NCBI RefSeq assembly: GCF_025175675.1
Contig: NZ_JANIOA010000043.1
Location: 1-35,354 of the forward strand
DNA length: 35,354 nucleotides
Direction of reading: 5' to 3'
DNA from: Sedimenticola hydrogenitrophicus
GTDB lineage: Bacteria > Pseudomonadota > Gammaproteobacteria > Chromatiales > Chromatiaceae
Made by a program: the position numbers and the translations under genes. A model generated the notes under the pieces. It had not been told where the DNA came from. It saw only the letters and a list, made by a program, of their open reading frames with translations, and searched no databases. Within the stretch, counting starts at the first letter, position 1; each line of letters begins with the position of its first letter. Shown here one piece after another: positions 8,747 to 18,075 of the stretch.

Positions 8747-9220
8747 ATGAAAATCGCGTTTATCATCATATTGGCAATAGCCGCCGCGGTCATGCTGCTG
8801 TTTTTTGCCCTGGGCATGGTCTCCTGGTCGGGCGAACCTCCGGGGCTGGTCGACGGGGGCCTGGCGAAATGTCCAGACAAGCCGAACTGCGTCTGTAGCG
8901 AGTATGGGGAGGATAGGGCGCATTACACCGACCCCCTCCAGTTTCCCCCGGGCGGGCAGGCGGATGCACTGCCCTTGCTGAAAAGCCTGATCGAGGAGAT
9001 GGGCGGGACGGTGCTGGCGGCGCGTGATGACTACCTGGCGGCCACCTTCAGCTCGGCCATTTTCCGCTTTGTGGACGACCTCGAAGTCCGGGTGGATGGC
9101 GCCCGGCGGCAGATCCATATCCGTTCCGCCTCGCGGGTCGGATATGGTGATGGGGGCGTGAACAAAAGGCGGGTCGAGCGACTGGGTAAACTCTACGCGG
9201 CAAGGCTTTCAGCGAGATAG
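8747..9220 (+). CDS. DUF1499 family membrane-anchored protein
   Basis: The 157-residue product has one N-terminal membrane segment (about residues 3-26, IAFIIILAIAAAVMLLFFAL) and then a DUF1499 domain. The domain is recognisable from CPDKPNCVCSEY at its start and IHIRSASRVGYGDGGVNKRRVE at its end. The segment before the cysteine pair is short, so the domain probably sits on the periplasmic face. Function of the family is unknown. It follows the RpfE-like gene by 48 bp on the same strand and may be co-transcribed with it. Confidence 0.88.
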   Translation: MKIAFIIILAIAAAVMLLFFALGMVSWSGEPPGLVDGGLAKCPDKPNCVCSEYGEDRAHYTDPLQFPPGGQADALPLLKSLIEEMGGTVLAARDDYLAATFSSAIFRFVDDLEVRVDGARRQIHIRSASRVGYGDGGVNKRRVERLGKLYAARLSAR

Positions 9221-9227
9221 GGCCAGG

Positions 9228-9458
9228 CCTGCCCTTTACCCATAAGTGGGTCGGACTGCATCCAGGCGTAGGATGGGTGGAGCGCCTCCATGAACTGTCC
9301 GCCGGTTCCCTCTCCGGCGCGCAACCCATCGTGCAACTGCATCCGCATCCGAAGATGGGTTACGGCGCGCCGACCGTTGCGTATTGCCGTCAACAATGGA
9401 ACCGCGCCTGCACCCATCCTACACGCATGTTCATCGGCATTTGTGGGTAAAGGGTAGG
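9228..9458. repeat. 231-bp MITE-like element with terminal inverted and flanking direct repeats
   Basis: The ends are CCTGCCCTTTACCCATAA (9228-9245) and TTGTGGGTAAAGGGTAGG (9441-9458), which pair at 16 of 18 positions. The 11-mer TAGGGCCAGGC occurs at both borders (9218-9228 and 9455-9465) in direct orientation, like a target-site duplication. A nested 12-bp pair, GTAGGATGGGTG (9268-9279) and CACCCATCCTAC (9411-9422), lies inside. No coding sequence is present. It occupies most of the 290-bp gap between two convergent genes. Confidence 0.65.
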
Positions 9459-9510
9459 GCCAGGCGGCAAGATCGGGGAAGGTCCGCCGGGGGAGCGGTC
9501 TGTCGCGGTT

Positions 9511-10086
9511 TTACCAGTACCTGACCCGCCCGGTATCCACGTGCACGAAATTGGACTGGGTGTAGAGCCCGACCCCACCCGCCTTGAGCGATTTGGCGGC
9601 GCGGTGGAGCTGCTTGATGTCACAGCCGGAGAGGCGGATGTCGAGCGCCTTGCCGTCCATGTGCAGACTGCGTTTGGCGACGCCACCGCTGTTGTTGCGC
9701 AGCATCCGGTTGGTCTTGGGGGAGCGATAGCCAGAGATGATGTGAAATTCACCGCGGCAGCCGATTCGGGCCTGTACCTGGTATAGCAGGTCGAACAGTT
9801 GCGGATCCATTTTATGCTGGTCGCCGGTGCGGTGATCACGCAGCAGATGGTTGATCTCCTGCAGTCCGTCCCGCAGGTAAGCGCCCTCGGCCCAGTAGGT
9901 GACCCGGCTGCGTTCGCCGGTGTGCAGGTGGTGCAGCGCCAGGGCGCGTTCCGCTGCCCGGTTGATGCCGGCAAAGGCGCTGGGCATTACCAGGACGGCG
10001 GTTGCCGCGGCACAGCCGCCGAGAAATCCGCGTCGACTGAGGGTGGGTGTCCGGAGGCCCGGATCTGTTTTCTTTTTAACCGCCAT
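9511..10086 (-). CDS. mepK: MepK-like murein endopeptidase (YcbK/DUF882), Tat-exported
   Basis: The 191-residue protein belongs to the YcbK/MepK group of M15-like zinc peptidases, which cleave peptide cross-links in peptidoglycan. A twin-arginine signal is clear: SRRGFLGG at residues 17-24, followed by a hydrophobic run ending AFAG. The zinc site can be read from SLHMDGKALDIRL (His and Asp) and FVHVDTGRVRYW (second His). ISGYRSPKTN is the other conserved loop. It lies directly downstream of an LdtD-like gene on the same strand with a 147-bp gap. In E. coli ycbB (ldtD) and ycbK (mepK) are neighbours in the same order, and MepK acts on cross-links that include LdtD-type 3-3 bonds. Confidence 0.9.
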   Translation of the reverse strand: MAVKKKTDPGLRTPTLSRRGFLGGCAAATAVLVMPSAFAGINRAAERALALHHLHTGERSRVTYWAEGAYLRDGLQEINHLLRDHRTGDQHKMDPQLFDLLYQVQARIGCRGEFHIISGYRSPKTNRMLRNNSGGVAKRSLHMDGKALDIRLSGCDIKQLHRAAKSLKAGGVGLYTQSNFVHVDTGRVRYW

Positions 10087-10233
10087 GTAGCCGGGTTCCC
10101 CAATAGCTTCGGCTGAGTTCGTTGTTTTATATCCAAAAATTTCGCTAGATGCTATATGAAACCGACACCGATTGCCAGCCGTGTGAGCCTGGTCACGCGT
10201 TGACTGGAAGGGCGTTCGGGCGCGCTGGAGGGG

Positions 10234-11928
10234 TCAATCGGGAAGGGGAATATTCTCTGGTTGCTGATGGGCGAGTTTACTCTCCTCGGACGGATACTGT
10301 TGCCGCAAGTTCAGGATCAGCGGACGGTCGAGATTGTAAATGTCGGGGCGGAACTGGATCTCTCCGCTGGCGTCCACCCAGGCGGTGAAATAGACCAGGA
10401 ACACATCGATCGGCTCCGCTAGCCTGATGTAGCCGCTTTCACGGGATTCCAACTGGTCGTAAAAGGAGAGTGTTGTCTCCAGATCGCTGTCGGTCAGCAG
10501 CTGGTCAACCAACTCGCCGATATCCTGCACCCGCACACAACCGGAACTGAAGTCCCTGACCGGCTGTTCAAACAGCCCCCGGGCCGGCGTGTCGTGGAGA
10601 TAGATGGCATAGGGATTGGGCATGTGGAATTTGATCCGTCCCAGGCTGTTGCCGTCTCCGGGGCTCTGGCGTAGCTGGAACGGGAAATTGTATTTATTGT
10701 ATTCACCCCAGTCGATCATGGCCGGGTCCTGATCCACCCACTGTTCACCCTCGCGCTGGAGGATCCGGATGTTTTTGCGCAGCAGGTATTCGGAATCACG
10801 GCGCTGCTCCGGAAGCAGGTCCTCCACCGCGATGCGGCGCGGCACCGTCCAGGTCGGGTTGGCCACCAGATGGGTCACGCGGGTGGTGAAGGAGGGGGTA
10901 TTGCGCTTCGGCTGGCCGATGATGGTGCGTTTCTCCATCTGCACCTCATCCCGGTCCACCAGCTGCAGCAGATAGCCGCCGATATTGACCAGGATGTAGC
11001 GCTCGCCCAAGTGTTGCGGTAGCCAGCGCCAGCGCTCCAGGTTTGACGCTATCTGGGCGATCCGCTGCTCCACGCTGATGTTCAGGGCGGCGCGGGTGTT
11101 GGGACCGACGATGCCGTCGCGCTTGAGGCCATGGGATTGCTGAAAACGCTCCACACTCTGTTGCAACGGGGGATCATATAAATTCGGGTCATCCGGCGCC
11201 CCATCGCCGTGGTCACCCGAGGCGATGAGTCGCTGACGCAGCCGCGGTATCAGCTCGTGCTGCGCCCCGGGGCGTAGCAGCGGGGCGTCGGGCAGGGCGG
11301 GCCAGCCGCCCCGGTCGGCTATCCGGCGATACTCCGCCAGGGCCTGCAGCAAGCGGCGGTAGCTGCGGGATCGCGGACTCAGGGACTCCAGGGCAGGGAC
11401 CGGATTCAGGTTGATCACCGCCCGATCCAGCAGCTGGGCGCTGTCCAGCTGTTCCACCGGTATTTTCCATTGCGGATCGACGCTGCCGGGATCGAGCTGT
11501 CCCTGGGCGAGGTGCCGGCTCAATCTGAGGAAACCATCGGTCAGCAGCAGGTCATTACGCACCACCTGCTGGACTTGCGGGAGCTGCGGGTCGTCCAGGT
11601 GTAGCGCGTGATAATTGCGCGGTTCAAGTCCGACCCTTGTGCTGTCGCGGATGAAGCGTTGCAGCGCGCCGCCCGCGCTGGCGATTCGGCCCGACGGGTC
11701 ATGCCACAGCAACCGGTTGCCGTAGTCGTGGTAGATCTGCCTCAACCGCGGCCAGTCCGGGACCGGCAGTATCTGCAGTGACTCGCCCGTGGCGAGTTGT
11801 TCCTGCAGCGAGCCGGTAAGATCGGTCGTATCGAGCGCCGGTTCAGCGGCGGCAACCGGTCCGAGAAACATCACCAGGGTCAGCAGGGTCAGCAGACGCA
11901 GGTGGAAGTGAATGTTGTTCTTGGTCAT
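10234..11928 (-). CDS. ldtD: L,D-transpeptidase LdtD/YcbB-like
   Basis: This 564-residue protein matches the YcbB/LdtD family, periplasmic enzymes that make 3-3 (mDAP-mDAP) peptidoglycan cross-links. After a signal peptide (about residues 1-22, ending PVAAA) come the scaffold domain, a peptidoglycan-binding module (VERFQQSHGLKRDGIVGPNT) and the YkuD catalytic domain. The active site motif is HDTPARGLF followed by FSSGCVRVQDI, with the catalytic Cys near residue 464. I chose the ATG at 11928, preceded by AAAGGA six bases upstream; the in-frame ATG at 11946 adds only MAFQRI. Length is close to E. coli LdtD (615). It is the first gene of a two-gene unit with the MepK-like gene. Confidence 0.95.
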   Translation of the reverse strand: MTKNNIHFHLRLLTLLTLVMFLGPVAAAEPALDTTDLTGSLQEQLATGESLQILPVPDWPRLRQIYHDYGNRLLWHDPSGRIASAGGALQRFIRDSTRVGLEPRNYHALHLDDPQLPQVQQVVRNDLLLTDGFLRLSRHLAQGQLDPGSVDPQWKIPVEQLDSAQLLDRAVINLNPVPALESLSPRSRSYRRLLQALAEYRRIADRGGWPALPDAPLLRPGAQHELIPRLRQRLIASGDHGDGAPDDPNLYDPPLQQSVERFQQSHGLKRDGIVGPNTRAALNISVEQRIAQIASNLERWRWLPQHLGERYILVNIGGYLLQLVDRDEVQMEKRTIIGQPKRNTPSFTTRVTHLVANPTWTVPRRIAVEDLLPEQRRDSEYLLRKNIRILQREGEQWVDQDPAMIDWGEYNKYNFPFQLRQSPGDGNSLGRIKFHMPNPYAIYLHDTPARGLFEQPVRDFSSGCVRVQDIGELVDQLLTDSDLETTLSFYDQLESRESGYIRLAEPIDVFLVYFTAWVDASGEIQFRPDIYNLDRPLILNLRQQYPSEESKLAHQQPENIPLPD

Positions 11929-12088
11929 GATCCTTTGGAACGCCAACCTGTCGAGAGGCGAGTAAAGGTGGGCGGCGACCTCTCATTGACAGTATAGATC
12001 GCCAGCGGTGGGCAAGGCGATGCGGGTTAATAAAGTGCTGGCGTGTGGATCGGCGAGTCTGTCGAGCAAGCCCGACAGACGCCTGGAA

Positions 12089-14230
12089 TCAGGCGGACAG
12101 GCGGGTCGCTTGCAGGGTAAACATGGCATCCTGTTCCGCTTGTTCGGCCGGGTGCGGCCTATCCGACCAGACCCCGGACAGGCTGATCACCTGGCCGTCG
12201 GGTTGCGTCTGCGCGTCGACGGAAAAGCCGGACACCAGTCGTTTCAGCTCCTGGGAGAGCTTGGAGAGGCTGGTGCCGGCCTCCACCGCCTGTCGCGCCT
12301 GATCCACCGTCTGGTCGGCAAAGTGCGAGATGTCGCCGGCATCGTGGTTGATCATGGCCGCCACCGCCTGTTTGTGGGTCACCGCTTCCAGGATGTCACT
12401 GTTCATGGAGGAGAGGGAGGCGATGCCCTGGGCGATACGCTTGAGCGCGTCCTCGGTGTTGCCGGTCTGCTCCACGGTCTGTTGCATGCGCTGTTGACTC
12501 CTGTCGATGGAGCCGACCACGGTGACGACCCGTTTCTGGATCTTGTTGATGGTGTTCTGCACCAGGTGGACCGAGTCGTGGGTGCGTTTCGACAGGGTGC
12601 GCACCTCGTCGGCCACTACCGCGAAGCCGCGTCCCACCTCGCCGGCCCGGGCCGCCTCGATGGCGGCGTTCAGGGCCAGCAGGTTGGTCTGTTCGGCAAT
12701 CTCCTGGATCACCTTGAGGATGTTCTCGATCTCCACGCTGTCCCTGGAAAGTTTGTCCACCTCGTTATGTGCCTGCTGCATTTCGTCTGAGAGTTCGATC
12801 ACTACCTTCCGGGTGGTCTCGATGATCCCGACACTCTCGCCGGCGTCCCGGTCCGCCTGTCCGCTGACGGCGGCGGCCAGTTCGGCATTCTTCGTCACCT
12901 GGTTGATCTTGTCCTGCAGATCGGCCAGCGCACTGGCGATGGATCTGGTCTTATGCCGCTGCTCGCTCATGTTCTCCAGGGTCTGGGTGTTGGCCTGCGA
13001 GGAGCGTGAAATGTCGCTGACCAGGTGTTCGACAAAACCATTGACGGTGATGATCACCTGCTGCCAGGAATCGAGCAGACTGTTGAACGCCTTGGCCGCT
13101 GCGCCGATGTCATCGCGGCTGTCGTCGGCCGCGCGCAGGTAGAGCGAGCCGGATCGCTCCACCTGCAGAATGGTATCGGAGAGCCGGCGGATCGAACCCA
13201 GCACGCTGCGGTTGACCGAGACTCCGACCGCCAGCGCCAGCAGTGCGCCAACCGCCAGCAAACCCCAGTTGGTCAGGATCATCTGCCCGCTGTTCTCCTT
13301 GACCCGGGCAGCGCCGGTCAGCTGCAGCTGCTCCTGATGTTGCGACAGGGAGACCAGCAACGCCTCAAGTGCATGCTGCGCCGGGATGGCGTTTTGGCTC
13401 ATCCAGTAGTTGGCCTGGTTCCAGTTCGGTTCGCTGCGCAGTTGAATGATCTCCTCCGGTAGCGAACGGAAGGCACGGTGGGCCTTGAGATAGGCCTGCC
13501 ACTCCTCCTTCTGCTCCTCGCTGAACATCACGTCTGCCATGCCCAGCTCCTGGAAGCGGGTGGTGTTGCGTTGCCAGAAGACCTCGATATTGTTAATGAA
13601 CTTTTCATCTCCGGTCAGCAGGAAGGCGCGGATGTTTGTAATCGTCAGCACCAGGGTGCCCTGGACTTCCGCCATGTTGGCCAGCACCTGTTTGCGCAGC
13701 TGGCTCGACTCCAGGTATTTTTCCAGGTCGATCATCCTTGCGATTTTGGTCGACATGATATCCGCCAGCGGTTCGGCCTCCTCCTTGAATTTCTTCAGGG
13801 CCGGGATGTTTTCCGGGGTATGGGCGATGGATTCGATCCGCGCGAGTATCTCCATCAGCTCCTTGAGCTGTTGGTCGATATCGGACAGCTGCCGCTGAAT
13901 TTGCGGATCGTCCCGGGAGGCGAGGGCGCGCAACTGCGCCAGTGCCGGATCGATCTGCCCGGTCAGGGTGCCCTTGCGGGCTTCCATGAACTGCCGGTCG
14001 CCCAACAGCATCCAGCCGCGCAGGGAGGCGAGGGAGGCGTCGACCCCCGCCTTCAGCTTCAGGCTGGCCTGGACCAGGGGTGCCTGAACGTCCACCATGC
14101 GTTCGGTGAGTGCCTGATTGCGGTTGATCTGGACGATGTTGATCAGTACCACCATGCCCATGATGGTGACGATGGAGGCGAGCCCCGCCATCAGACGGAA
14201 ACGCAGGGTGAGGTGCTTGAAACGGTTCAT
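12089..14230 (-). CDS. Methyl-accepting chemotaxis protein
   Basis: This 713-residue receptor has a first membrane segment at about 13-33, a long helical periplasmic region (34-315) and a second membrane segment near 318-342 ([18 protein letters not shown]). A HAMP domain and a cytoplasmic signalling domain follow. The hairpin tip, [19 protein letters not shown], lies near 510-530 and continues [18 protein letters not shown], the CheA/CheW-binding region. No NWETF-type CheR tether is visible at the C-terminus, which ends in an acidic/alanine-rich tail. GGAGAA lies five bases before the ATG. The ligand is unknown. It follows an EAL-CBS-GGDEF gene by 101 bp on the same strand, so receptor and c-di-GMP enzyme may be co-expressed. 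Confidence 0.95.
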   Translation of the reverse strand: MNRFKHLTLRFRLMAGLASIVTIMGMVVLINIVQINRNQALTERMVDVQAPLVQASLKLKAGVDASLASLRGWMLLGDRQFMEARKGTLTGQIDPALAQLRALASRDDPQIQRQLSDIDQQLKELMEILARIESIAHTPENIPALKKFKEEAEPLADIMSTKIARMIDLEKYLESSQLRKQVLANMAEVQGTLVLTITNIRAFLLTGDEKFINNIEVFWQRNTTRFQELGMADVMFSEEQKEEWQAYLKAHRAFRSLPEEIIQLRSEPNWNQANYWMSQNAIPAQHALEALLVSLSQHQEQLQLTGAARVKENSGQMILTNWGLLAVGALLALAVGVSVNRSVLGSIRRLSDTILQVERSGSLYLRAADDSRDDIGAAAKAFNSLLDSWQQVIITVNGFVEHLVSDISRSSQANTQTLENMSEQRHKTRSIASALADLQDKINQVTKNAELAAAVSGQADRDAGESVGIIETTRKVVIELSDEMQQAHNEVDKLSRDSVEIENILKVIQEIAEQTNLLALNAAIEAARAGEVGRGFAVVADEVRTLSKRTHDSVHLVQNTINKIQKRVVTVVGSIDRSQQRMQQTVEQTGNTEDALKRIAQGIASLSSMNSDILEAVTHKQAVAAMINHDAGDISHFADQTVDQARQAVEAGTSLSKLSQELKRLVSGFSVDAQTQPDGQVISLSGVWSDRPHPAEQAEQDAMFTLQATRLSA

Positions 14231-14331
14231 ATCATTCTCCGCGGCGGGGTTACCAGGGGGGTATGGGGTGCAATTTATAACGGGTGTTTGTGACAGGCGT
14301 GTTACTGCCCTGTTCGGTACATCGTCGAGAA

Positions 14332-16116
14332 TCAGGCCACCGCCTCCCGCGGTTGCGGATTGCTGGGGCGGCGCCGACGCTCGATGAACAGGCTGTTGCC
14401 CTGCTGGCGTTTCGCCTCGCGCTTGGCGCCGCTGGCCAGTGCGGCCACGTCATGGTGGCTTTTACAGGCCGTCGGATCTGGCTCCACGCTGCCAATGGAG
14501 AGGGTGAGTAGCGGGAAGAATCGGTACTTGCCGGCCCGGTCCTGGGACCAGATGCCTTGCTGTGAGCCGTCCTCCCGGTTGTAGTAGCCGGGGGCGGTTT
14601 CGGCAAAGCGGGCCAGGATCGATTCACAGCGTGACTGCCAGTCGTCGCTGCGGAAGATCAGGATAAAGTCATCGCCCCCAATATGGCCGATGAAGTCCCG
14701 CTCCTGCTGTACTTCCGAGCGCAGGATGTCGGCCAGATCCTTGATCACCCGGTCACCCCTCTCGTAGCCGTACTTGTCATTGAATGGTTTAAAGTTGTCC
14801 AGGTCACAATAGCAGACCACGAACTCCTGCTGTTCGCGTAGCAGGTGGTCCAGCTCCTCGTAGATCGGTACGTTGCCGGGCAGCAGGGTCAGGGGGTTGG
14901 CGTAGCGCGCGCTGCGCACCTGCATCTCGGTGATCACCTTGAGCAGGTCGATCACCGAACCCATGCCGAGATAGCTGCCGTTTTCCGTGATAATGAAATC
15001 CAGCTCCTTGTTCTGCTTCATCTGCTCACTGACCAGGCTGCTCGCCTGTTCAATCGGCAGGTGCGTCTCCAGCATCAGGGTGTGGGTATCGAGAAACTGC
15101 ATGATCGGTTTTTTGCCGTGCAGGTCGCGGCCGTAACGGGTGAGCAGCAGCGTCATCAGCCTGTTGCGCCGTACCAGCCCCAGTGGCTGTTGCTGGTCGA
15201 TCACCGGCAGGCTCTCCAGTTGCGGCGCCATCTGGAAGATCTGCGCGCCCTCCTCGATGCTGGTGGTGGCGGCAATCCCGGGAACCCGCAGCAGCAGATC
15301 GCCGATGGTCTTGGAGAAGAAGCCGCGCCCGGCCCCCTGTATCAGGTCATCCTGGGTCTGGGTGAAGGCGCTCTTGTCCACCGCGGTCACCGGTATTTGC
15401 GCCGGGCGGGCAAAATAGTAACCCTGAATGAATTCGATACCCAATTGGGCCACGCAACGGAATTCATCCGCGGTCTCGACGCCTTCGCCAACCACCTTGC
15501 AATTGAGTCCCCGGGCGATGTTCTTGATCGAGCGGACAAACTCCTGCTTGACCCCGTCCTCGTGGATATCCTGCATGAAGTGGCGGTCGATCTTCACATA
15601 ATCCGGACGCAGTTCCGACCACATGCGCAACCCGGCATAGCCGGCGCCCAGGTCATCGATGGCGATCTCGAAGCCCATCGATTTGTAGTGATGCTTGGCC
15701 TCGCGGATCGCCTCGTAATTCTCGGTGGGAAACTGCTCGGTCAACTCGATCACCACCTTGTCCGGGGACAGGCCGACCCGTTTGAGTATGTCCAGGGTGG
15801 AACCGGTGCGGAAGTTGGGCTGAAACAGGCTCTCCGGGGTGGTGTTGAGAAACAGCTTGCCCGGCAGGTTGAGGCGCACGAACTGCTGGATCGACACCTC
15901 GCGGCAGAGCACCTCAAGCTCCACCAGCCGGCCATGGCGGGCGGCCGTCTCGAACAGGGTGACCGGGGAGTGCAGCGGCGTGTTGGAGGGGCCGCGGATC
16001 AGCGCCTCATAGCCGAAGATGGCGCGTTTCTTGTTGTCCACGATGGGCTGGAACAGCACCGTCAGGGAGCGTCCGCGGATGATGGAACAGAGACAGTCTT
16101 CGAGGGTATGTTGCAT
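14332..16116 (-). CDS. EAL-CBS-GGDEF c-di-GMP signalling protein
   Basis: The 594-residue cytoplasmic protein has an EAL phosphodiesterase domain (about 8-250), a pair of CBS domains (about 270-390) and a C-terminal GGDEF domain. All EAL catalytic residues I can check are present: EALIRG, the Asn of [44 protein letters not shown] and the final QGYYFARP. The GGDEF active site reads GGDDF, which is compatible with cyclase activity. The position expected for the inhibitory RxxD site reads QERD, so product inhibition is probably lost. The CBS pair would bind adenine nucleotides and could set the balance between the two activities. There are no membrane segments, so input is cytoplasmic. Confidence 0.94.
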   Translation of the reverse strand: MQHTLEDCLCSIIRGRSLTVLFQPIVDNKKRAIFGYEALIRGPSNTPLHSPVTLFETAARHGRLVELEVLCREVSIQQFVRLNLPGKLFLNTTPESLFQPNFRTGSTLDILKRVGLSPDKVVIELTEQFPTENYEAIREAKHHYKSMGFEIAIDDLGAGYAGLRMWSELRPDYVKIDRHFMQDIHEDGVKQEFVRSIKNIARGLNCKVVGEGVETADEFRCVAQLGIEFIQGYYFARPAQIPVTAVDKSAFTQTQDDLIQGAGRGFFSKTIGDLLLRVPGIAATTSIEEGAQIFQMAPQLESLPVIDQQQPLGLVRRNRLMTLLLTRYGRDLHGKKPIMQFLDTHTLMLETHLPIEQASSLVSEQMKQNKELDFIITENGSYLGMGSVIDLLKVITEMQVRSARYANPLTLLPGNVPIYEELDHLLREQQEFVVCYCDLDNFKPFNDKYGYERGDRVIKDLADILRSEVQQERDFIGHIGGDDFILIFRSDDWQSRCESILARFAETAPGYYNREDGSQQGIWSQDRAGKYRFFPLLTLSIGSVEPDPTACKSHHDVAALASGAKREAKRQQGNSLFIERRRRPSNPQPREAVA

Positions 16117-16278
16117 GGCAGCCGTTGTTTTACCTTTATTGCGTATGGCAGGCGCAAGGCTAAACTCCGGCTGTTACCGTTTTATGACTTGGGAATTTTG
16201 ATTGTTTCTAAAGCGACAATGATCGGGCATTGCGCATTCGCGGCTGGTCTTCCGCCTGGATTCGGTCGGGCCGCGGCA

Positions 16279-16785
16279 CTATTCGCAGGATTGCACCAGG
16301 GGTTGCTTGCAGTTGACGCAGAGATAGGTCTGGCCCTGCAACACCCGGTTGTGGCGGATGCTGCTGAGTTCATGGTTGCGGCAGTCACAACGGTAGGCGA
16401 AACGTTGCAGGCGGCGACGGGTCGAGCGGCTCACATCATAGTTGTGGCAGCGCGAGGCCTCGGCGCCGAACAGCTGCATCACCTGGCGCCATTCGGGGCC
16501 GTGGGGCTTGATACGGCGGCCGAAGAGGCGTCGGGCGACGATGTGCGCCACCTCGTGGGGCACGGTGCGCTTGAGAAAGTCCACCCGGTTCTCCGTCAAC
16601 AGCAGGGCGTTGTAGCGGATCACAGGGGTGGCTCGGTGCGGGAACAGCGCCATCCCCGCGGCCTTGCCGGTGAGATCGAACTTGACCACCACCTGCCCGG
16701 GGTCCTGACGGAAGTATGCGCCGGCGCTGGCCAGCAGTTGTTGAGTCAGGGCTTCCACTTCCCGTTGCAGTGCGGTTTCAAACAT
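16279..16785 (-). CDS. sprT: SprT-like zinc metalloprotease family protein
   Basis: The 168-residue product carries the zinc metalloprotease motif HEVAHIVARRLFG with the HExxH core, and a C-terminal zinc ribbon: CDCRNHELS followed by YLCVNCKQPL. This is the SprT (SprT-like N-terminal plus zinc ribbon) layout, and the length agrees with E. coli SprT (about 165). Homologues in eukaryotes (SPRTN) digest DNA-protein cross-links; the bacterial role is less certain. It is upstream of the EAL-CBS-GGDEF gene on the same strand but separated by 162 bp, so the two need not be co-transcribed. Confidence 0.93.
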   Translation of the reverse strand: MFETALQREVEALTQQLLASAGAYFRQDPGQVVVKFDLTGKAAGMALFPHRATPVIRYNALLLTENRVDFLKRTVPHEVAHIVARRLFGRRIKPHGPEWRQVMQLFGAEASRCHNYDVSRSTRRRLQRFAYRCDCRNHELSSIRHNRVLQGQTYLCVNCKQPLVQSCE

Positions 16786-16811
16786 CCGGATTCCGGTGGG
16801 CCACGCTTTAA

Positions 16812-16927
16812 TTGCGTCGTAGGGGATTGATCGGTGTCGGAGTCAAGCCGCCTATATCCGAAAAACATTTGATCCAACTCACCCGGCTTGACTCCGACAC
16901 CCTGAATACAGTTGCGTCATAGGGAAT
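16812..16927. repeat. REPIN-like palindrome 1, flanked by direct repeats
   Basis: Perfect 18-bp arms GGTGTCGGAGTCAAGCCG (16833-16850) and CGGCTTGACTCCGACACC (16884-16901) enclose a 33-bp loop. The palindrome itself is flanked by near-identical direct repeats, TTGCGTCGTAGGGGAT (16812-16827) and TTGCGTCATAGGGAAT (16912-16927), which match at 14 of 16 positions exactly 100 bp apart. It is one of five related palindromes in the window. Confidence 0.8.
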
Positions 16928-17069
16928 ACTCTCGCAAAGATGCCAAGATCGCAAAGAAAATGGTAACTACTCACGGGGTGATTGGCCTGCCTTGCCGGCG
17001 ACGTGAACGGATTCACTAATGCCGCGGGGGCAGGGATGCCCAGGAGCGGCCTCATACGATGGCTAGTCT

Positions 17070-17281
17070 CCTCGAATCCGGCCCCTTTTTCAGCGCCTGC
17101 CCAAGCCGCTCCCGGCCATTGCATCCTTGGCTCCGTAAACGGTACATCCCTGTACCACTCCTCATGGCCTCCGCGGCATAAGTCCATCCGTGGACAAAAC
17201 TCGCTTCGCTCAAACAAGGGCAGGCTTGAATCTGCTCAAACAAGGGCAGGCTTGAATCTGAAAAAGGGGCCGGATGCGAGG
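17070..17281. repeat. 212-bp element with 24-bp terminal inverted repeats and internal 26-bp tandem repeat
   Basis: The ends pair over 24 bp with one mismatch (17070-17093 and 17258-17281); the core is ATCCGGCCCCTTTTTCAG. Inside are a 26-bp unit repeated twice in tandem (17208-17233, 17234-17259), beginning GCTCAAACAAGGGCAGG, and a hairpin GGTACAtcccTGTACC near 17140. Open frames across it are short and look accidental. With the palindrome to its left and a GGTGGAT/ATCCACC hairpin at 17342-17369, this accounts for most of the 633-bp gap between sprT and lutC. Confidence 0.7.
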
Positions 17282-17418
17282 TGCCACCAAGATCGGCCAA
17301 CAAGGCAGGCCAATCACTTACAGAGCGGGTGAGTAGGCAATGGTGGATGCGCCTACCGGCTTATCCACCCTACATTCGTGGAAGTCTCCGTTGGCCTCGA
17401 TCGTTATCGAACGACGAC

Positions 17419-18075
17419 CTATTCAATCAGCAGCACGATCAGCTCCACCGGGCCGTGCACCCCGTAGGCAAGGGTCTGTTCGATATCGGCCGATTTCGAC
17501 GGGCCGGAGATCAGCAGGGCGTTGGTCGGCATGCCAGAGGTCCACTCCTCGGCGGCGATAGCATCGGCGAAGGTGTTGTGCAACTGGTCCGCTTCCACCA
17601 CGGCGATATGCACCGGCGGCACCAGGGAGAAGGTGCGCGGCTCTTCCGGGGTCGGCCACAGGATCATCGCCCCCACCTCGGCGATGGCGCTGCGGGTGGA
17701 GGTGACGGCGGCATCGATATCGAAAAACAGCTCCTCTTTCCAGCCATCCACCTCCACTTCCCGGGTCACCAGTTCCGGGAGTCCCTCACCGGCTCTCCAG
17801 ACGGCCTCAATCGGTTCCGCCAGCGGGCCGGCCGGGGCGTAGAGCAGATTTTTCAGCTTTTTCTGTTTGCTCAGCTCGGCCAGTTTTTTCGCCCAGTTCT
17901 CCCGACCAACGGTGTGCACTTCCGTTTTGACCGAGCGCATCGCCTTGCAGAAGCGGTCGATGCGCTCCTCCCGGCTCCAGTCGGGTGATTCGACTGTGCG
18001 ATCCAGATCCACGGGTGCCTTTTCGGCATTCCTGGCGCGCAGCCGGGCCAGGATATTGTCGCGTGCCTTACTCAT
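17419..18075 (-). CDS. lutC: LutC / LldG-like LUD-domain protein of lactate utilisation
   Basis: The product is 218 residues from the ATG at 18075 (MSKARDNILARLRARN). An open frame continues upstream to 18231 but the extra residues overlap lutB and have no family counterpart. The LUD domain features are IDAAVTSTRSAIAEVGAMIL, the PEEPRTFSLVPPVHIAVV strand and ISGPSKSADIEQTLAYGVHGP, as in LutC/YkgG/LldG. It lacks cysteine clusters. LutC is the third subunit of the LutABC (LldEFG) complex that oxidises L-lactate to pyruvate. The start codon overlaps the lutB stop by 8 bp in the form ATGAGTAA, pointing to coupled translation. Confidence 0.94.
   Translation of the reverse strand: MSKARDNILARLRARNAEKAPVDLDRTVESPDWSREERIDRFCKAMRSVKTEVHTVGRENWAKKLAELSKQKKLKNLLYAPAGPLAEPIEAVWRAGEGLPELVTREVEVDGWKEELFFDIDAAVTSTRSAIAEVGAMILWPTPEEPRTFSLVPPVHIAVVEADQLHNTFADAIAAEEWTSGMPTNALLISGPSKSADIEQTLAYGVHGPVELIVLLIE

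Noticed and set aside
14845-16830. 661-residue plus-strand open frame opposite the EAL-CBS-GGDEF gene and sprT
   Set aside because: It spans two well-supported genes on the other strand, and its composition is that of reverse-complemented coding DNA.
17208-17260. CRISPR-like tandem repeat
   Set aside because: Only two adjacent 26-bp units with no spacer between them and no cas genes.
17052-17303. Minus-strand open frame of 83 residues
   Set aside because: It lies almost entirely within the 212-bp inverted-repeat element and includes its tandem units; probably accidental.
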